A stretch of DNA of 10,842 nucleotides. Source: JBFISM01 sp041608535 (GTDB lineage Bacteria; Actinomycetota; Acidimicrobiia; Spongiisociales; UBA5794). The stretch covers positions 1-10,842 of the forward strand of contig JBFISM010000125.1 in assembly GCA_041608535.1 (NCBI GenBank). The letters are read 5' to 3'. Below the pieces are notes generated by a model, which was given only the letters and a program-made list of their open reading frames with translations, was not told where the DNA came from and did not search any database. Position 1 is the first letter of the stretch. Every line of letters starts with the position of its first letter. A program made the position numbers and the translations under genes. Shown piece after piece: positions 8,056-10,842 of this stretch.

Positions 8056-8246
8056 GCACACGCCGCGCACCGCCGCGACCGCCCTGGAGCGGGAGCCGGC
8101 AGCCTGGAGAATGACGGATTTGTGACAATAGGTCCCCTGGAATGTGGCGGGAAACCCACTTCATACTCCACAACTGTGCGCTACGCTGCGGCCGCGGCTT
8201 CACTGTGCGGCCGTCCCGATGTGTCACCCCCAGGCCAGTAGGTATG

Positions 8247-8252
8247 CATAAT
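8247..8252 (+). promoter_or_regulatory. Candidate -10 for the coiled-coil gene
   Basis: CATAAT matches the -10 consensus at five of six positions and lies 47 bp before the ATG at 8300, giving a predicted leader of about 40 nt. No good -35 is visible. Its context (ATAATGTCGCGGT) resembles that of the fbaB candidate (ATAATGGCGGT), which weakly supports both. Confidence 0.4.
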
Positions 8253-8260
8253 GTCGCGGT

Positions 8261-8295
8261 GACCCTCCCCAAGGGTCTCCGCTCCGTCGGAGGGG
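8261..8295 (+). promoter_or_regulatory. Leader hairpins burying the Shine-Dalgarno of the coiled-coil gene
   Basis: The ribosome binding site GGAGGGG (8289-8295) lies four bases before the ATG at 8300. CGGAG (8288-8292), which contains most of it, pairs with CTCCG (8277-8281) around a 6-nt loop. Immediately upstream, GACCCT (8261-8266) pairs with AGGGTC (8272-8277). An alternative fold pairs CCCTCC (8263-8268) with GGAGGG (8289-8294). Both folds occlude the ribosome binding site, so translation may be limited or regulated. The pairing is visible; the regulation is inference. Confidence 0.45.
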
Positions 8296-8299
8296 AACG

Positions 8300-10842
8300 A
8301 TGGCGGCAGACGAACGCCTGACAGACGACCAGTGGGTCTCAGACCCACGGTATGAGTTCAACGAACTCACCCGTCCCGCGTTCGCAACCCTGCGCAAGGG
8401 TGGATTGGATCCGGCAGCCGTCGAAGCGTACGTGTCCACGCTGGAGCGCGTGGCCAAGGATTTCGTGAAGTTCACTCGCGAGCTCGAGGCCCGTATCGGC
8501 CACGCCAAGGCCGAAGCTCGTGACGCCAGGGCCGCCGAGCGCAAAGCCGTTGATGAAGCGATGCTCGCCGCATTCGAGGCCAAAGAGCGGATTCTCCTGC
8601 AGGCCGAGGAGCAGGCGTGGGAGATCGAGGACGAGGCGCGGCGCCGTGCCGCGGCTCTGGGCAGTCCGAACGTGGCGGCGCTACCCGCCGGCGACGAAAT
8701 GCTCACGCTGCGTCAGCAGGTGGCCGAGGCCACGCAGAAGATCGAAGACCTCGAGATCCAGGTGAGTCGATGGCGGAAGCGTGCCGCCGAGCTGGAGGAC
8801 GAGGTCGACCGGCAGACGAATTTGGCCGCACGCGCCGCCGACGAGCTGGAGGCACGACCCGTCGGCTCACCCGAGGCCGAGGACCTGGTGGCCGCTGCGG
8901 AGCGCCGCGTGCAGGCAATGATGGCCGCCGCTCGGGCTGAAGCCGCTCAGATCGCCGCCGAGGCCGAGGAAGAGGCCGAGAAGCTGCGGAGCGAGCTCGA
9001 GGAGCTCAGATCAGCCGAGCAAGACCGCCTCGCCGCTGCTGCCACCGCCGATGAGGCGGACGGCGAGGCGGCAGAGATACTCGCCGGCGCACGCACGCAG
9101 GCGGAGACCATCGTGAACGAGGCCCGCGTGGAAGCCGAGGCCGTCGTGACCGAGGCCCGCCGGCAAACGGAAGCCATCGCCAGCGGGGCCCGCCAGCAGG
9201 CCGACACCATCGTGGCCGACGCCCAGAAACGCGCAGCGGAAACCCTCGCCGCCGCCCGACAAGAGGCCGAGGCAGCCGCCGAGCAGACGAGTCGAGCAGC
9301 AGAGGGCATCCTCACCAAGGCGCGCAAGGAGGCGGACTCGATCCTCGCCACGGCACGCCAGGAGGCGGACACCTTGCTTGCGGCGGCCCGCACGACGGCC
9401 GACGAGATCAGAACCTCCGCCACAGACGAGGCGGCGGCCAAGCTCACTGATGCTGAGACCAAGGCGGGGTTGGCGCAGGCCGGAGCGGAGGACAAGGCCG
9501 CAGAGCTGCTCGCCGATGCGAGGAGTCAGGCGGCGGCCGTGGTTGCCGAAGCCGAAGCCAAAGCCAAGGCCATCACCGGAGAGGCAGCCGATCTGCGCAC
9601 GGAAGCTGCGGCGCTACATGCCGCCGCGGAGGCCGAAGCGGCCGATATGAAGCAGAACGCATCTCTCGAGACGGAGCGGATCCTCGAGCAAGCCGCGGAG
9701 GCGGCCGAGAGTACGCGGCAGCAAGCGGCCAACGAGCGCAAGACGGTGCTGGCCAAGGCCGACACGGAGGCAGCGGCCCGACGCGAGCAGGCTCTTGCGG
9801 TGGCCACTGAGGAAGCTGCTGCGCTGCGCAAGGGAGCAGAACAGAAGCTCTCCGCTGTCGCCGAGCTCATCACCGAGGCCGAGGCCACTCTGGCGGAAGC
9901 GCAGCAGCGGGCCAGAACAACGCTCGCCGAAGCCGCACAGCGCAGTGCCCTGCTCGAAGAGGATGCGCACAAGGCGGCTGGAGAGGTGCTCGCCGAAGCG
10001 AAACGGCAGGCCGAGGACCTGCTCGACGATGCCCAGAGCAAAGACGCCGCAGCGGCGCTGCGACGTGACGGCATGGTGAAGGAGACGGAGCAGAAGGTGG
10101 CGGCGATGAACGCCGAGACCGAGCAGCTTCGTATCGAGGCGGAGACCATCCTCGCCGAGGCCAAGAAGCGTGCCGAGGCGATCGTGGCTGCGGCAAACGA
10201 GGAGGCTGCGGGGATCCGAAGTCAGGCCGAGTCGGACGTCGCCGGTCTGGTGGCCGCCGCCGAGGCCGATACGGCCAAGCTCTCGAGCGCTGCCGAGGCC
10301 GCCAAGCAAGATCTCGAAGCGGCTGTGGCGGACGTGGAGGAGCGGCGCAGCGAGGCTGAGCGCCTCGTGGCTGATGCCACCGCCAAAGCAGACAAGGTCA
10401 TCGCCGCTGCAGAAGAGAAGGCCAAGGACGCGATCTCCGCCGCTACGCACGATGCGTCGCAAGCCCGGAAGGAAGCAGAGCAACTCCTGCAATCCGCGCA
10501 CAGCGCCGACAAGGAGAGCGCTGCGGTGGCGCGCGATCTCCTGCGCCAGGCGCGAGCAGAGGCCGACCAGATATTGAGACAGGCGCAGGAGGAAGCCGAG
10601 CGGATCGAGCGCGACGCCACGACTGCGTCTGCGAAGCGTGTCGCAGCCGAAGAGCTCCCTCGCCAAGAGGATGCCAGACCGCGTGGCGGTGCGACGGCAG
10701 ACGACGATTCAGCCACCACGAGCGTGACCGGGCGCCGCCAGAGTGCGGGATCTCAGCCGAAGCCCAAGCCGACGCGGTCGAAGGGCGGACCGTCGAGCGA
10801 AAGCGGTGGATCGCGGCGCGCCACGAGACCGAGCGCGGAGGC
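8300..10842 (+). CDS. Long DivIVA-like coiled-coil protein with hendecad repeats; 3' end outside window
   Basis: The frame opens at ATG 8300, four bases after GGAGGGG, and stays open for 847 codons to the window edge. Residues 18-66 (FNELTRPAFATLRKGGLDPAAVEAYVSTL lies within) have the F-x-R-x-G-hydrophobic-D-x-x-x-V pattern of DivIVA/Wag31 N-terminal domains. Residues 50-118 and 132-185 are charged coiled coil, broken by linkers with GSPNVAALPAG and RPVGSPEAED. From about 195 to 785 it is almost unbroken Ala/Glu-rich helix. Residues 257-432 repeat every 11 residues (A-E/D-x-I/L-V/L-x-x-A-R-x-E), with shorter 11-residue tracts at 614-657 and 686-707. From 785 on it turns into a Pro/Ser/Arg/Lys-rich disordered basic tail. 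No signal peptide or membrane segment is visible. By analogy it may be a polar or filamentous scaffold like Wag31, FilP or Scy, but orthology is not shown. It has no visible link to the metabolic genes. Confidence 0.88.
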   Translation, partial: MAADERLTDDQWVSDPRYEFNELTRPAFATLRKGGLDPAAVEAYVSTLERVAKDFVKFTRELEARIGHAKAEARDARAAERKAVDEAMLAAFEAKERILLQAEEQAWEIEDEARRRAAALGSPNVAALPAGDEMLTLRQQVAEATQKIEDLEIQVSRWRKRAAELEDEVDRQTNLAARAADELEARPVGSPEAEDLVAAAERRVQAMMAAARAEAAQIAAEAEEEAEKLRSELEELRSAEQDRLAAAATADEADGEAAEILAGARTQAETIVNEARVEAEAVVTEARRQTEAIASGARQQADTIVADAQKRAAETLAAARQEAEAAAEQTSRAAEGILTKARKEADSILATARQEADTLLAAARTTADEIRTSATDEAAAKLTDAETKAGLAQAGAEDKAAELLADARSQAAAVVAEAEAKAKAITGEAADLRTEAAALHAAAEAEAADMKQNASLETERILEQAAEAAESTRQQAANERKTVLAKADTEAAARREQALAVATEEAAALRKGAEQKLSAVAELITEAEATLAEAQQRARTTLAEAAQRSALLEEDAHKAAGEVLAEAKRQAEDLLDDAQSKDAAAALRRDGMVKETEQKVAAMNAETEQLRIEAETILAEAKKRAEAIVAAANEEAAGIRSQAESDVAGLVAAAEADTAKLSSAAEAAKQDLEAAVADVEERRSEAERLVADATAKADKVIAAAEEKAKDAISAATHDASQARKEAEQLLQSAHSADKESAAVARDLLRQARAEADQILRQAQEEAERIERDATTASAKRVAAEELPRQEDARPRGGATADDDSATTSVTGRRQSAGSQPKPKPTRSKGGPSSESGGSRRATRPSAE
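9068..9595 (+). repeat. In-frame 33-nt (11-residue) repeat array inside the coiled-coil gene
   Basis: Sixteen consecutive 11-residue units, residues 257-432, follow A-[ED]-x-[IL]-[VL]-x-x-A-[RE]-x-[EQ]. Clear units are AETIVNEARVE, AEAVVTEARRQ, ADTIVADAQKR, ADSILATARQE and AAELLADARSQ. There is no indel between units, so the 33-nt phase is held for about 530 bp. Unit DNA differs by many synonymous changes, so the repetition is old or selected at protein level, not a recent tandem duplication. An 11-residue period favours a straight or slightly right-handed coil. Confidence 0.8.

Noticed and set aside
7678..8241. Plus-strand open frame of 187 codons opposite the split-barrel gene
   Set aside because: It is a shadow of a recognisable PNPOx-like protein on the other strand and has no ribosome binding site.
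9614..10666. Long minus-strand open frame (350 codons) opposite the coiled-coil gene
   Set aside because: It is the mirror of an Ala/Glu-rich repeat. The plus strand has a strong ribosome binding site, an unbroken frame of 847 codons and a coherent protein, while the antisense product is low-complexity Leu/Arg/Gly without recognisable domains.

Overview
The window reads as ordinary chromosome from a high-GC Gram-positive bacterium, most likely an actinomycete and possibly an Acidimicrobiia-type lineage. This placement is inferred from GC-rich codon use, one GTG start with an overlapping stop, an actinobacterial-style acetyl-CoA synthetase motif, and a DivIVA-like coiled-coil protein. No single marker fixes the taxon. 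I see no tRNA, rRNA, CRISPR array, insertion sequence or phage gene.

Layout. Positions 1-1131 (+) hold the 3' end of an acetyl-CoA synthetase gene (acs). Positions 1374-2993 (-) hold an FAD-dependent glycerol-3-phosphate dehydrogenase (glpD), convergent with acs across a 242-bp spacer that contains inverted repeats. A 72-bp divergent spacer leads to a phosphohexomutase (3066-4769, +). A palindrome-dense 234-bp spacer (4770-5003) then precedes a two-gene operon: class I fructose-bisphosphate aldolase (fbaB, 5004-6053) overlapping by 4 bp with an ATP-type phosphoenolpyruvate carboxykinase-like gene (pckA, 6050-7576). A small split-barrel flavin/PNPOx-like protein (7597-8043, -) is convergent with pckA. 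Divergent from it, at 8300, starts a very long coiled-coil protein that stays open to the window end (at least 847 residues).

Function. Five neighbouring genes cover entry of acetate (acs) and glycerol-3-phosphate (glpD) into central metabolism, the oxaloacetate-to-PEP step (pckA), the triose-to-hexose bisphosphate step (fbaB), and hexose-6-phosphate/hexose-1-phosphate interconversion (the mutase). Together they look like a gluconeogenic neighbourhood that turns C2/C3 carbon into sugar phosphates for wall and storage polymers, although the genes are not in one transcript.

What deserves a second look: (a) the terminal coiled-coil protein, with a DivIVA-like N-terminus, a regular 11-residue (33-nt) repeat array and a basic disordered tail; (b) its leader, where the Shine-Dalgarno is paired into a hairpin whose 16-nt core recurs almost exactly in the mutase-fbaB spacer; (c) the 107-bp element with 11-bp terminal inverted repeats in that spacer, followed by two perfect 9-bp stem-loops; (d) the PEPCK-like enzyme, in which a canonical metal-ligand lysine appears to be methionine and the usual N-terminal Arg motif is not recognisable. 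I found no complete new multi-gene system.
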